Shown here piece after piece: positions 36,747-44,715 of a DNA stretch of 64,000 bases; positions within the stretch are counted from its first letter, which is position 1; each line of letters opens with the position of its first letter. The notes under the pieces were generated by a model. That model worked only from the letters and a program-made list of their open reading frames with translations, did not search any database and had not been told where the DNA came from. The position numbers and the translations under genes were made by a program. This DNA is from Bacillota bacterium (GTDB lineage Bacteria; Bacillota; Negativicutes; DSM-13327). Location: the NCBI GenBank assembly GCA_017889585.1, contig JAGFZX010000009.1, forward strand, positions 27,043 through 91,042, written 5' to 3'.

Positions 36747-38543
36747 TTAGTCTATTTTCAATATGGCCATAAACGCTTCTTGCGGCACTTCCACACTCCC
36801 GACCTGTTTCATGCGCTTTTTACCTTCTTTTTGTTTTTCCAGCAGTTTACGCTTTCGACTGATATCGCCACCATAACATTTGGCCAGTACGTCTTTCCGC
36901 ATAGCCCTAACACTCTCACGGGCAATGATTTTATTACCAATAGCAGCTTGAATTGGAATTTCAAACATCTGCCTGGGAATTATCCCTTTTAATTTTTCCA
37001 CAAGTATCCGTCCTCGATATATGGCTTTCTCACGGTGTACAATAATTGATAGAGCATCAACAATTTCACTATTGAGCAGAATATCAAGTTTGACTAATTG
37101 GGATGCACGATAGCCGATAAGTTCGTAATCTAAGGATGCATAACCACGGCTCGCAGATTTTAGTCGATCAAAATAATCATAAATGATTTCGCTGAGTGGC
37201 AAATGATAGGTAATCATCACCCTTGTGGTATCCAAATATTTCATATCTTTAAATTCGCCACGTTTTTCCTGTGATAATTCCATTACCACACCGACATAAT
37301 CATTAGGTACAATGACCATTGCCTTAACGTAGGGTTCTTCGATATGCTCGATTTCCTGAGGTGTTGGGAGTCTAGAAGGGTTCTCTATTTCAAAGACTTC
37401 CCCATTGGTTTTAAACACTTTATAGATAACACTCGGCGCAGTCGTAATCAATGAAATATTGTATTCTCGCTCTAGGCGTTCTTGAATAACTTCCATATGT
37501 AAAAGTCCTAAGAAACCGCAACGAAAACCAAAACCTAAAGCGATAGATGTTTCTGGTTCAAATACTAAAGAAGCGTCATTGAGTTTTAATTTTTCCAGTG
37601 CATCTCTTAAAAGATCATAATCGGAAGTATCAACTGGATATAAACCGCAGTATACCATTGGCGTAACCTTACGATAACCAGGTAAGGCCTGGGCAACAGG
37701 CTTATCAGCATCTGTAATTGTATCGCCTACCCGCACATCTTTTACATTTTTAATACTGCCAGCCACAAAACCAACATGTCCTGGTCCGAGTTCACTCACA
37801 TTGATCATAGTAGGCCTAAACACGCCAACTTCAGTAACCTCAACAGTTTTATTTGTGGCCATCATTTTCATCTTCATACCAGGCTTAATCGTGCCATTAA
37901 TCACTCGAACATAAGCAATAACACCTTTATAGGCATCAAAATGAGAATCAAAAATAAGAGCACATAAGGGTTCTTCAAGAGTACCTTGGGGTGGTGGAAC
38001 TTTCTTTACAATGGCTTCTAAAACCTCTTCAATACCAATACCTGTTTTAGCACTTGTAAGTACCGCCTCTGAAGTATCTAGGCCGATTACATCTTCAACC
38101 TCTTGTTTTACCCGATCTGGATCGGCACTTGGTAAGTCAATTTTATTAATAACCGTAATAATCTCCAAGTCATTATCAAGAGCTAAATATACATTTGCCA
38201 GCGTCTGAGCTTCGATCCCTTGGGCAGCATCAACAATTAAAAGTGCACCTTCACAAGCTGCCAAACTACGTGACACTTCATAAGTAAAGTCAACGTGTCC
38301 TGGTGTATCAATTAGATTGAGCATATAGGTTTCCCCATCTTTTGCCATATATTCTAATCGTACAGACTGAGCTTTGATAGTGATCCCACGTTCACGCTCT
38401 AGATCCATATTATCTAGAACCTGAGCTTCCATCTGACGAGAAGAAAGCGTACCTGTATACTCAATCAATCGATCGGCAAGCGTAGATTTCCCATGATCTA
38501 TGTGAGCAATTATCGAAAAATTGCGGATATTGCTGGTTTTCAT
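36747..38543 (-). CDS. lepA: Elongation factor 4 (LepA)
   Basis: LepA is a translational GTPase that acts on stalled ribosomes or in 30S biogenesis. The 598-residue product shows G1 [10 protein letters not shown] (about 12-21), [12 protein letters not shown] and [10 protein letters not shown], then EF-G-like domains and the LepA-specific C-terminal end ([20 protein letters not shown]). GGGGGAGG precedes the ATG. It is adjacent to hemW by 12 nt. Confidence 0.97.
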   Translation of the reverse strand: MKTSNIRNFSIIAHIDHGKSTLADRLIEYTGTLSSRQMEAQVLDNMDLERERGITIKAQSVRLEYMAKDGETYMLNLIDTPGHVDFTYEVSRSLAACEGALLIVDAAQGIEAQTLANVYLALDNDLEIITVINKIDLPSADPDRVKQEVEDVIGLDTSEAVLTSAKTGIGIEEVLEAIVKKVPPPQGTLEEPLCALIFDSHFDAYKGVIAYVRVINGTIKPGMKMKMMATNKTVEVTEVGVFRPTMINVSELGPGHVGFVAGSIKNVKDVRVGDTITDADKPVAQALPGYRKVTPMVYCGLYPVDTSDYDLLRDALEKLKLNDASLVFEPETSIALGFGFRCGFLGLLHMEVIQERLEREYNISLITTAPSVIYKVFKTNGEVFEIENPSRLPTPQEIEHIEEPYVKAMVIVPNDYVGVVMELSQEKRGEFKDMKYLDTTRVMITYHLPLSEIIYDYFDRLKSASRGYASLDYELIGYRASQLVKLDILLNSEIVDALSIIVHREKAIYRGRILVEKLKGIIPRQMFEIPIQAAIGNKIIARESVRAMRKDVLAKCYGGDISRKRKLLEKQKEGKKRMKQVGSVEVPQEAFMAILKID

Positions 38544-38601
38544 AAAAGCCTCCCCCTATATCTAGACAAATAAATACTGATAGAACCTCTTTATATTACA
38601 G

Positions 38602-38627
38602 TGGCGTGTTTTTAAAAAAACACGCCA
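38602..38627. terminator. Hairpin between lepA and the 38669 gene
   Basis: TGGCGTGTTTTT pairs with AAAAACACGCCA. T or A runs inside the stem allow it to act as a weak intrinsic terminator for the 38669 gene on the minus strand. Confidence 0.55.
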
Positions 38628-38668
38628 TACTATTCATTATATCACCTGCTACCTGACACCTGCAAGCA

Positions 38669-39115
38669 TTACCTAAAATGCTCAATATAATCATTCAATC
38701 TTTGGGGCAGCCCTGTTAGATATAATTCTAAGGACTGCTTAAAATCAAACCCCTTGTCCACCAGTAATTTAGCCCATAAATCCAGCAATATGAACGCTTT
38801 CTTGCAATCAATTTCTATATAAGTAGGTATTACTATATGATGATGAGATGTTTTTATAATAATAGCCTTGTCATTATTGATTATTTCACCCACTGAATAT
38901 ACTGCGCTCATATTATAACTCGATCCTAAAATATAAATTGAATAAACACTCCGATGATCGCAATTCATACTAAAAACACGCACGCCATCCTGCCTTTGGG
39001 TTAAACTATTTATCTGCCGCTCTGATACCGATACTCCAAGTATTATAACTACAACTAAAATCAATAAGCCGCGAAAAACAATGATGGCATCTCGGTATTC
39101 TAGCGAACAAAACAT
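38669..39115 (-). CDS. Unknown protein with one N-terminal membrane helix
   Basis: I do not recognise this 148-residue protein. A hydrophobic helix (about 12-29, IVFRGLLILVVVIILGVSV) is followed by a soluble region rich in Ile, Tyr and His (KTSHHHIVIPTYIEIDC). Two cysteines lie outside the helix. AAGAGGTGATGAT precedes the ATG. It directly follows spoIIP by 11 nt, so it may be expressed during sporulation; that link rests on position only. Confidence 0.6.
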   Translation of the reverse strand: MFCSLEYRDAIIVFRGLLILVVVIILGVSVSERQINSLTQRQDGVRVFSMNCDHRSVYSIYILGSSYNMSAVYSVGEIINNDKAIIIKTSHHHIVIPTYIEIDCKKAFILLDLWAKLLVDKGFDFKQSLELYLTGLPQRLNDYIEHFR

Positions 39116-39126
39116 ATCATCACCTC

Positions 39127-40200
39127 TTACTGGTTGTTACTCTCAGCAATAATTTCGGCCAATATATCGCCAAAGAGTTCAATGCCTCGCTCGGCTTCTT
39201 CCTTAGTATTCTCCTGACACCCCACCTCAATTAATAAGGCCCGGGGATGAAGTTGCTGATTATAGCGCCAATCATCCATACGAATACCCCGGGAAATACC
39301 AGGATAACGTTGATTCATTTTAGCATCGATTAATTTAGCAAAAGCATGGTTACTTTGCCAGTGGGGCTGAGGGAGCCCCTGTTGTCCTGTAGCAACGACA
39401 ATCATTATTCTAGCAACCTGTACACCATTTACTGTGGCTATATAATTATCTCTTTTTTCAGCATCCCGATGAATATCAAATAACATTTGGATTGACGGGT
39501 TTTCTGACAACATATTTTTTACAGTAATTTCAGATGCATTATAGGCCTTCATAAAGCTTGGATAATCATGAATTTTAGTACTTTGCATGGTTCCAACGCC
39601 ATAGTTGCTTAATCTTTTGACCAGCGCTTCTCCCACATCCACAATATCACCCTGCTGTCCACCTGGTTTATGGGTAGCGCCTGCACTAGGAACAAATGAT
39701 TCAGCTGTATGTGTATGATAAAGACCGACGATAGGTTTACCTATTGGCAAAGTACTTGCTGTTTCAAATTTGGGGAAATTAGGGATATTCATAGCACTAA
39801 CCGTCTGAGATCCTGGCATCATCGCAATCAATACGGGAATCTCCGCCTGAAATAGAGACCTCACGTCTTTAATATCTGCATTTGTAAAAAACATTATAAC
39901 TTCGCGCAATACCTGCCCCGCATTACTGATCTTTTTCTCTTCAACTGCTAACTTGGGCTCAGTAGCACCGATTAATCTAGGAACGCCTAAAAATAATACA
40001 TCACGCCATTTAGGCAATTCAAATACCTTATATTGTCTCTGCTGCATTCCAATATTACTACTCACCGGCAGTACTTCTTCAAATAAACTACTATATTTCC
40101 ATATTAAAATACACATACACAATATACTCATAACAACAAGCAGTATCTTTTTAGCTAAATACATTTTTTTTGCCTGTTGACGTAGGCGTCTAGTTAACAT
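39127..40200 (-). CDS. spoIIP: Stage II sporulation protein P
   Basis: SpoIIP is an amidase and endopeptidase that thins septal peptidoglycan during engulfment. The 357-residue product has a membrane helix at about 17-38 and a C-terminal SpoIIP domain with metal-site motifs YHTHTAESF (about 185), FDIHRDA and LLIEVGCQENT. GGGAGGGA precedes two adjacent ATGs and the second is better spaced. It lies beside gpr as in Bacillus. Confidence 0.95.
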   Translation of the reverse strand: MLTRRLRQQAKKMYLAKKILLVVMSILCMCILIWKYSSLFEEVLPVSSNIGMQQRQYKVFELPKWRDVLFLGVPRLIGATEPKLAVEEKKISNAGQVLREVIMFFTNADIKDVRSLFQAEIPVLIAMMPGSQTVSAMNIPNFPKFETASTLPIGKPIVGLYHTHTAESFVPSAGATHKPGGQQGDIVDVGEALVKRLSNYGVGTMQSTKIHDYPSFMKAYNASEITVKNMLSENPSIQMLFDIHRDAEKRDNYIATVNGVQVARIMIVVATGQQGLPQPHWQSNHAFAKLIDAKMNQRYPGISRGIRMDDWRYNQQLHPRALLIEVGCQENTKEEAERGIELFGDILAEIIAESNNQ

Positions 40201-40299
40201 CATTCCCTCCCATTGACACCTAGGTTGATTTTACTATCAAACATAGGTTGTCACTATTTGCGTTTACATACAATGTATATGCAAAGGAGGAAAAAAATA

Positions 40300-41271
40300 T
40301 TAATGAAGATATTTATATATATTTTCATAATCAATATGAGGATGCATAGCCTGATTGATTCCGCCAGCTACTAACACTCCAATATCTTCAATAAAACGAT
40401 CTACTTCCTTAGGTGTTACCATCAAATCACCAAGGGCTTCTGGTAAAACCTGACTCACAATAGTTCTTCGATCTGCATCAGATAGATGTTCCATACTTTT
40501 AAAATACCGAGCAAAACTCGCATGTTCCTGCAATGTATCAATCGTATCCATGGCTATTGTAGAAGCATGAACAACTGTTGGTACGCCAATTGCAATAACA
40601 GGCACACCTAGAGACTCTTTGGTTAAACCAAACCGTTTATTGCCCACGCCTGAGCCAGGACTAATCCCCGTATTAGCCAGTTGCACAGTAGTAAGCACTC
40701 TACGGCTAGAAGCTGCCGCAAGCGCATCAATAGCAATCACCAAATCAGGCTTTATTTTACTAACAATACCTTGCACAATTTCCACTGTTTCCATGCCAGT
40801 AATACCCAAAACCCCAGGCGCAATGGCACAAACCGATCGCACACCGCCCTTTAGTTCAGGTGATAGCATTTCCTGCAAATGACGAGTAACCACTATTTTT
40901 TCTACAGCTCGCGGCCCAAGAGCATCAGGAGTAATATTACGATTGCCTAGGCCAATTACCAATATGACAGCATTCTTGGGCAATTCAACCATTCCAGCCA
41001 ATTCTTTGGCTAAAACTTTCATTACTTGTTCCTGGAGCGGTGTATTTTTGTACCTGAGGCCCTGAGCCTCAATCGTAATATATTTACCCTGCCCTTTGCC
41101 CATAGTACGCTGGGCTTCAGGGGTAGTAATATTAACTTTAGTCGTAAGGATTTCTTCATCTTCGACAGTTTCAACAATTACTCCCGGAATATCTTCACTG
41201 ACCTTTCGGTTCAACATCTCCCTTGCTTCTAAAGCCAAGTCAGTCCGAGGTGTCCAAGTAAAGTCATTCAT
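40300..41271 (-). CDS. gpr: Spore germination protease GPR
   Basis: GPR degrades small acid-soluble spore proteins during germination. The 323-residue product has the short propeptide, with TDLALEA near residue 12 where autocleavage is known in the family. Conserved blocks ITPDALGPRAVEK and IAPGVLGITGMET follow, then LVIAIDALAAASSRRV. The ATG at 41271 has GAGGAG 8 nt upstream; an earlier GTG is possible. Expression is expected from sigma-G. Confidence 0.95.
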   Translation of the reverse strand: MNDFTWTPRTDLALEAREMLNRKVSEDIPGVIVETVEDEEILTTKVNITTPEAQRTMGKGQGKYITIEAQGLRYKNTPLQEQVMKVLAKELAGMVELPKNAVILVIGLGNRNITPDALGPRAVEKIVVTRHLQEMLSPELKGGVRSVCAIAPGVLGITGMETVEIVQGIVSKIKPDLVIAIDALAAASSRRVLTTVQLANTGISPGSGVGNKRFGLTKESLGVPVIAIGVPTVVHASTIAMDTIDTLQEHASFARYFKSMEHLSDADRRTIVSQVLPEALGDLMVTPKEVDRFIEDIGVLVAGGINQAMHPHIDYENIYKYLH

Positions 41272-41550
41272 TTTCATCACTCCTCATGTATAAAATCAAC
41301 ACTATTCTAACCTAAATCCATATCGGCTATACAGCAAATACAAACTATCATCGTTTGCTTAGAAAAGCAGGCCTTAATCATTAATTTCTATAATAAGGAA
41401 AATTCGGCTTCCGCTTATAAGGATGTTGGCAACGCGTCGAACAAAGCCCACCGCATCATCGTTAAGCAACCTGTACTAATTTATGGAATCGAAAAATGCA
41501 TATTTTCTGATTCCATAACAAAATGTAGTTATAATTTTGTTAATTGTTAC
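41272..41550. other. gpr-rpsT divergent intergenic region
   Basis: No further gene is seen. The gpr promoter should lie at its left end, but I could not define it. The middle holds dispersed-repeat copy C. Confidence 0.6.
41400..41516 (+). repeat. Dispersed intergenic repeat, copy C
   Basis: This copy contains ATTCGGCTTCCGC, TCGAACAAAGCC, GCATCATCGTTAAGCAACC and a terminal hairpin where ATGGAATC (41483-41490) pairs with GATTCCAT (41509-41516). It aligns with copy B over most of its length. Confidence 0.65.
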
Positions 41551-41579
41551 TTGCATTTTCCAGCATCACATGCTAGAAT
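41551..41579 (+). promoter_or_regulatory. rpsT promoter
   Basis: TTGCAT (41551-41556), a 17-nt spacer and TAGAAT (41574-41579), with an extended TGC before the -10, lie 36 nt upstream of the start. Confidence 0.8.
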
Positions 41580-41615
41580 ACTGTAGGTAACATGCTCTTT
41601 AAGGAGGTGAATCAC

Positions 41616-41882
41616 TTGCCAAATATTAAGTCATCTGAACGTAGCGTAAAAACCGATGCTGAGCGCCGTGCTAGAAACTTTGCGGTGAGATCAACCATCA
41701 AAACGGTTTCTCGTAAAGTACTTGAGTCAGTAACTGCTGGTAACTCTGATGAGGCTAAAGCTCTTATGGTTAAAGCTAGCAGAACTATTGACAAAGCAGC
41801 CGCTAAAGGCGTTGTTCATAAAAATTCCGCAGCTCGTAAAAAATCTCGCTTGGCCCTTAAACTTAATGCCTTAGCTAAGTAA
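41616..41882 (+). CDS. rpsT: 30S ribosomal protein S20
   Basis: This 88-residue basic protein begins PNIKSSERSVKTDAERRARN and ends in SRLALKLNALAK, the S20 pattern. S20 binds 16S rRNA early in 30S assembly. The TTG start is chosen because AAGGAGGTGA lies 7-8 nt upstream and the residues after it match homologues. It is divergent from gpr and convergent with holA, a conserved trio. Confidence 0.97.
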   Translation: MPNIKSSERSVKTDAERRARNFAVRSTIKTVSRKVLESVTAGNSDEAKALMVKASRTIDKAAAKGVVHKNSAARKKSRLALKLNALAK

Positions 41883-41889
41883 TTAAGAC

Positions 41890-41928
41890 AAAAGCCCCTG
41901 TTCATTTTATAATGAACAGGGGCTTTTT
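41890..41928. terminator. Terminator shared by rpsT and holA
   Basis: AAAAGCCCCTGTTCATT pairs with AATGAACAGGGGCTTTT around TTAT, with A and T tracts on opposite sides. It serves rpsT on plus and probably holA on minus. Confidence 0.9.
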
Positions 41929-41956
41929 AGTATACATGTAATTTGTTTAATGCATT

Positions 41957-42994
41957 CTATCTGCACATGGCAATAATGATTTCTTCGAGCACCATAGAGT
42001 TAGCTTTCCCTGACTTTAAATCATGGTCCGCTGTTGCCAGGGACATCATTGTCTGTTTTAATATCTCTACCGTAAAGTTTCCACTCTGCTTCAGCATCTT
42101 TTCACCGATAAAAGGTACTAGACCAAGTTTTTCAGCGATATCACGGCTACTATACCCCCGCTCTGCCATATCCTTAGCCTGCCACATCATACGCACCTGG
42201 CGGGCGAGTAGCGAGATTAGTTTAAGTGGATGTTCGCCAGCTTGTATCTGTTCACCAATTAATTGCAATGCTTTGCCTACTTGTTTCTGACTCACAGCAT
42301 CAATCATGGAAAATACCGATATTTCCGGAATCGCCGACATGATCTCCACTAGATCCTGTTGACTAATCGTTGTTTTTTTCCCCGTAAATAGTGCTATTTT
42401 TTCCAATTCATTATGCAAAAAGCCTAATGATACTTTAGACATAATACTTACAATCCCTAGAAAATACTCGATCGCATCACTTGCCATTTTTTTATTAAGT
42501 TCCGCTAATTTAGAGTTGAGCCAACCGCGCATATCTTTAGCCTTTAAATGAGCCACCTCCACAGTAGTCCCATGTTTTTCCACCATTTTGAATAACTTAC
42601 GACGTTTATCAACTTTATCTATTGTCGAAAAAATCACATGGGCATAATCTGGAATATTGGCAATCAACTCTAGTAAGCGTTCATCAGCATTGTCTACTGC
42701 TTCAGCTTCCTCGCCACTACTTGTTTTCCGCGGGCGAAATAAACTTGTCCCTCGCACAACAATTACATTTTTACCACCCATAAAGGGCACTGTCTCAACT
42801 AAGGCCATTAATTCATTCGCTGTGGGCTCACGTTCTAAAGTGACAAGATTCATATCCATTTCATCAGGTGCTAGTACTGCCTTAATGACTGCCTGTTCAA
42901 TTTGTCTGGTAAAATAAGTTTCTTCACCATACAGCAGATAGATCGGCTTAATCTGGCCTTTTTTAATTTGCTCTAAAACTGCTATATAACTCAT
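41957..42994 (-). CDS. holA: DNA polymerase III delta subunit
   Basis: HolA is the clamp-loader subunit that opens the sliding clamp. The 345-residue product starts IKPIYLLYGEETYF and has GGKNVIVVRGTSLF near 70-84, both typical of the N-terminal AAA-like domain. The helical collar domain is at the C-terminus. GGGGGGGCGAGG precedes the ATG. In most Firmicutes comEC is directly upstream; here about 1.7 kb of other genes intervenes. Confidence 0.93.
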   Translation of the reverse strand: MSYIAVLEQIKKGQIKPIYLLYGEETYFTRQIEQAVIKAVLAPDEMDMNLVTLEREPTANELMALVETVPFMGGKNVIVVRGTSLFRPRKTSSGEEAEAVDNADERLLELIANIPDYAHVIFSTIDKVDKRRKLFKMVEKHGTTVEVAHLKAKDMRGWLNSKLAELNKKMASDAIEYFLGIVSIMSKVSLGFLHNELEKIALFTGKKTTISQQDLVEIMSAIPEISVFSMIDAVSQKQVGKALQLIGEQIQAGEHPLKLISLLARQVRMMWQAKDMAERGYSSRDIAEKLGLVPFIGEKMLKQSGNFTVEILKQTMMSLATADHDLKSGKANSMVLEEIIIAMCR

Positions 42995-43107
42995 AATTCC
43001 TCGCCCCCCTACGTACCACTCATTACTATCTTACATCTATCTTATTTGTATTTACCCCTTCTGTACTCTATCTTATACAGACAGGCCCCGCTTTTTATCC
43101 TTTCCAA

Positions 43108-43185
43108 AGTTGATTTATGGAAACCCATTATTTATGATAAGGAACAAGCATCCTACGCACTTATCATATTGAAAAAATCAACTTA
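43108..43185. repeat. Nested inverted repeats upstream of holA
   Basis: AAGTTGATTT (43108-43117) mirrors AAATCAACTT (43176-43185), and inside it ATGATAAG (43135-43142) mirrors CTTATCAT (43161-43168). No ORF is seen between holA and the PfpI remnant. Confidence 0.5.
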
Positions 43186-43279
43186 GCTGTTCACATTCGC
43201 TATATCACTATGAATTTCTCGTAAATCCATCCATTTAATGATTCATTGAGCAGTCACCTGGCTCATTACGACAACTATG

Positions 43280-43523
43280 CTAACACAAGAGGAATGCCCC
43301 ACCTACTACAATATCTTCCCATCATGAGCCACTTTTGAAGAAATAACTTGTACCGAATATAATTCCAACTCAGAAAAACCCATATGATAAGCAGTTGCTT
43401 TCTTCCCTGTAAGCCTCCCGACCTCCGCCAATAAAAAAGCCCCTGTACAAACAGAGGTAACATAGAACCTGCGAAATCCAGTTCTTCCACTTGAGGGAAT
43501 ATAAGTATACCAATTGTCACCAT
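43280..43523 (-). pseudogene. Broken DJ-1/PfpI family gene
   Basis: Frame 1 reads VTIGILIFPQVEELDFAG, the normal start of a DJ-1/PfpI (isonitrile hydratase-like) protein. It then jumps without the expected internal about 80 residues to a second frame reading YVTSVCTGAFLLAEVGRL, the nucleophile-cysteine region. After SSKVAHDGK a further frame continues DIVVGGAFLLC and stops. An internal deletion and at least two frame changes are visible. It lies just downstream of an intact family member. Confidence 0.8.
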
Positions 43524-43542
43524 CTCTGCCAATCCTCTTATC

Positions 43543-44127
43543 TTAAAAACCCATTAGGCGTTTTACTTCCCTGCAATTTTCTGATGATGTCAGCATTTCC
43601 AATAATTTAAATGCCACATCCAAGGCAGTTGCAGGAGAAGATGAGGTAATAATATTTCTATCGATTACAATAGGTTGGTTAACAACTTCAACCCCAAATG
43701 CAGTCAGCTGTTGTTGACGTAACTCATTAAGATGATATGTCGTTCCCTTTCGTCCGATCAGAACCCCGCTTTTGCCAATTGGCAAGGCTCCAACACATAT
43801 GGAGGCAATGATTTTACCTGCTCGATCAAATTCTTGAATCAGAGAGAGAAATTCTTCACTAAAGGCATCGGCATAAAAACCTGCTTCCTCAAATCCACCG
43901 GGGATCGCCAATGCATCGAACATATCCACATCAATTTGAGACAAATGGATTTCAGGGGTCACAATTAAATTCCAGGTACACTTTAACTTTTTGTGAATAC
44001 CACAGGTTATTACATCAGTAGATCCATCTCCTTCTAGCTTGTTCCAGCCAAGTACGTCGGTAAAAACGCTCGCTTCAAAAGCCTCAAAGCCATTAGCTAG
44101 TAAAAGTAGTACTCTTTTTGTTCTCAA
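43543..44127 (-). CDS. DJ-1/PfpI family protein
   Basis: The 194-residue product has the DJ-1/PfpI fold pattern: RVLLLLANGFEAFEA at the start, then ALAIPGGFEEAGFY and the nucleophile elbow IIASICVGALPIGKSGVL with Cys near 112. An end resembling STALDVAFKLLE is also present. Members act as deglycase-like, chaperone or protease-like enzymes, and the substrate here is unknown. The TTG start has AAGGAGG about 8 nt upstream. A degraded relative follows 19 nt downstream, so the two may come from one acquired pair. Confidence 0.82.
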   Translation of the reverse strand: MRTKRVLLLLANGFEAFEASVFTDVLGWNKLEGDGSTDVITCGIHKKLKCTWNLIVTPEIHLSQIDVDMFDALAIPGGFEEAGFYADAFSEEFLSLIQEFDRAGKIIASICVGALPIGKSGVLIGRKGTTYHLNELRQQQLTAFGVEVVNQPIVIDRNIITSSSPATALDVAFKLLEMLTSSENCREVKRLMGF

Positions 44128-44201
44128 CAAAATCACCTCCTTAATTCTAAATATCTAGTACAACTATTGAATTATGAAGTTCTATGGATATTATGGGAAA
44201 C

Positions 44202-44690
44202 TCAAACCTTATATTTATAAAATCTTGTATCTACTTTCATGATAGGAAAAGCATCTGGCAGATTTCCTTTAGGGATTTTAACAAATTGATTCTTCTCGTA
44301 AAAACGATGGGCGGCTAAAAATTTTTCGGTCGTACCAAGATAAATCTCTTGGATAGCATGTTCTCTAGCCCCATCGATGAGTTTCTGCAGCAACAGCTTT
44401 GCTACATTATAATCACTGCCCCTATAAGCCGCCTTTACAAACATTTTTCGCAATGCACCTTGATGATTTCCTATATCTAACAATGAAACAGTTCCCACAA
44501 CCTGGTTGTTGCATAAAGCGATCCAAAAGTTCCCGCCTTTTATTTGATAAAAATCAGGTATATTGTCTAAATCCGGTTGGTCTTCTCTTTTTATAGGAAT
44601 AGTAAACTCCTTTTGTTGTATATCGAGAATTAAATGGATAATTGCCTCTTTGTATTCTTCAGAATACTCTTGTATACTAATTTTTTTCAT
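44202..44690 (-). CDS. GNAT family N-acetyltransferase
   Basis: The 162-residue product has the GNAT core: FWIALCNNQVVGTVSLLDIG, then LRKMFVKAAYRGSDYNVAKLL for acetyl-CoA binding (a relaxed R/Q-x-x-G-x-G/A), and YLGTTEKFLAAHRFYEKNQF. The substrate is unknown. GGGAGGT lies 9 nt before the ATG. It sits between comEC and the PfpI genes on the minus strand and looks like an accessory insertion in the comEC-holA junction. Confidence 0.87.
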   Translation of the reverse strand: MKKISIQEYSEEYKEAIIHLILDIQQKEFTIPIKREDQPDLDNIPDFYQIKGGNFWIALCNNQVVGTVSLLDIGNHQGALRKMFVKAAYRGSDYNVAKLLLQKLIDGAREHAIQEIYLGTTEKFLAAHRFYEKNQFVKIPKGNLPDAFPIMKVDTRFYKYKV

Positions 44691-44715
44691 CAATTATACC
44701 TCCCAAAGTAGTTAC

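Noticed and set aside
43275..43532. 85-residue ORF as an intact gene
   Set aside because: Its second half reads a different frame from the DJ-1/PfpI homology; it is part of a pseudogene.
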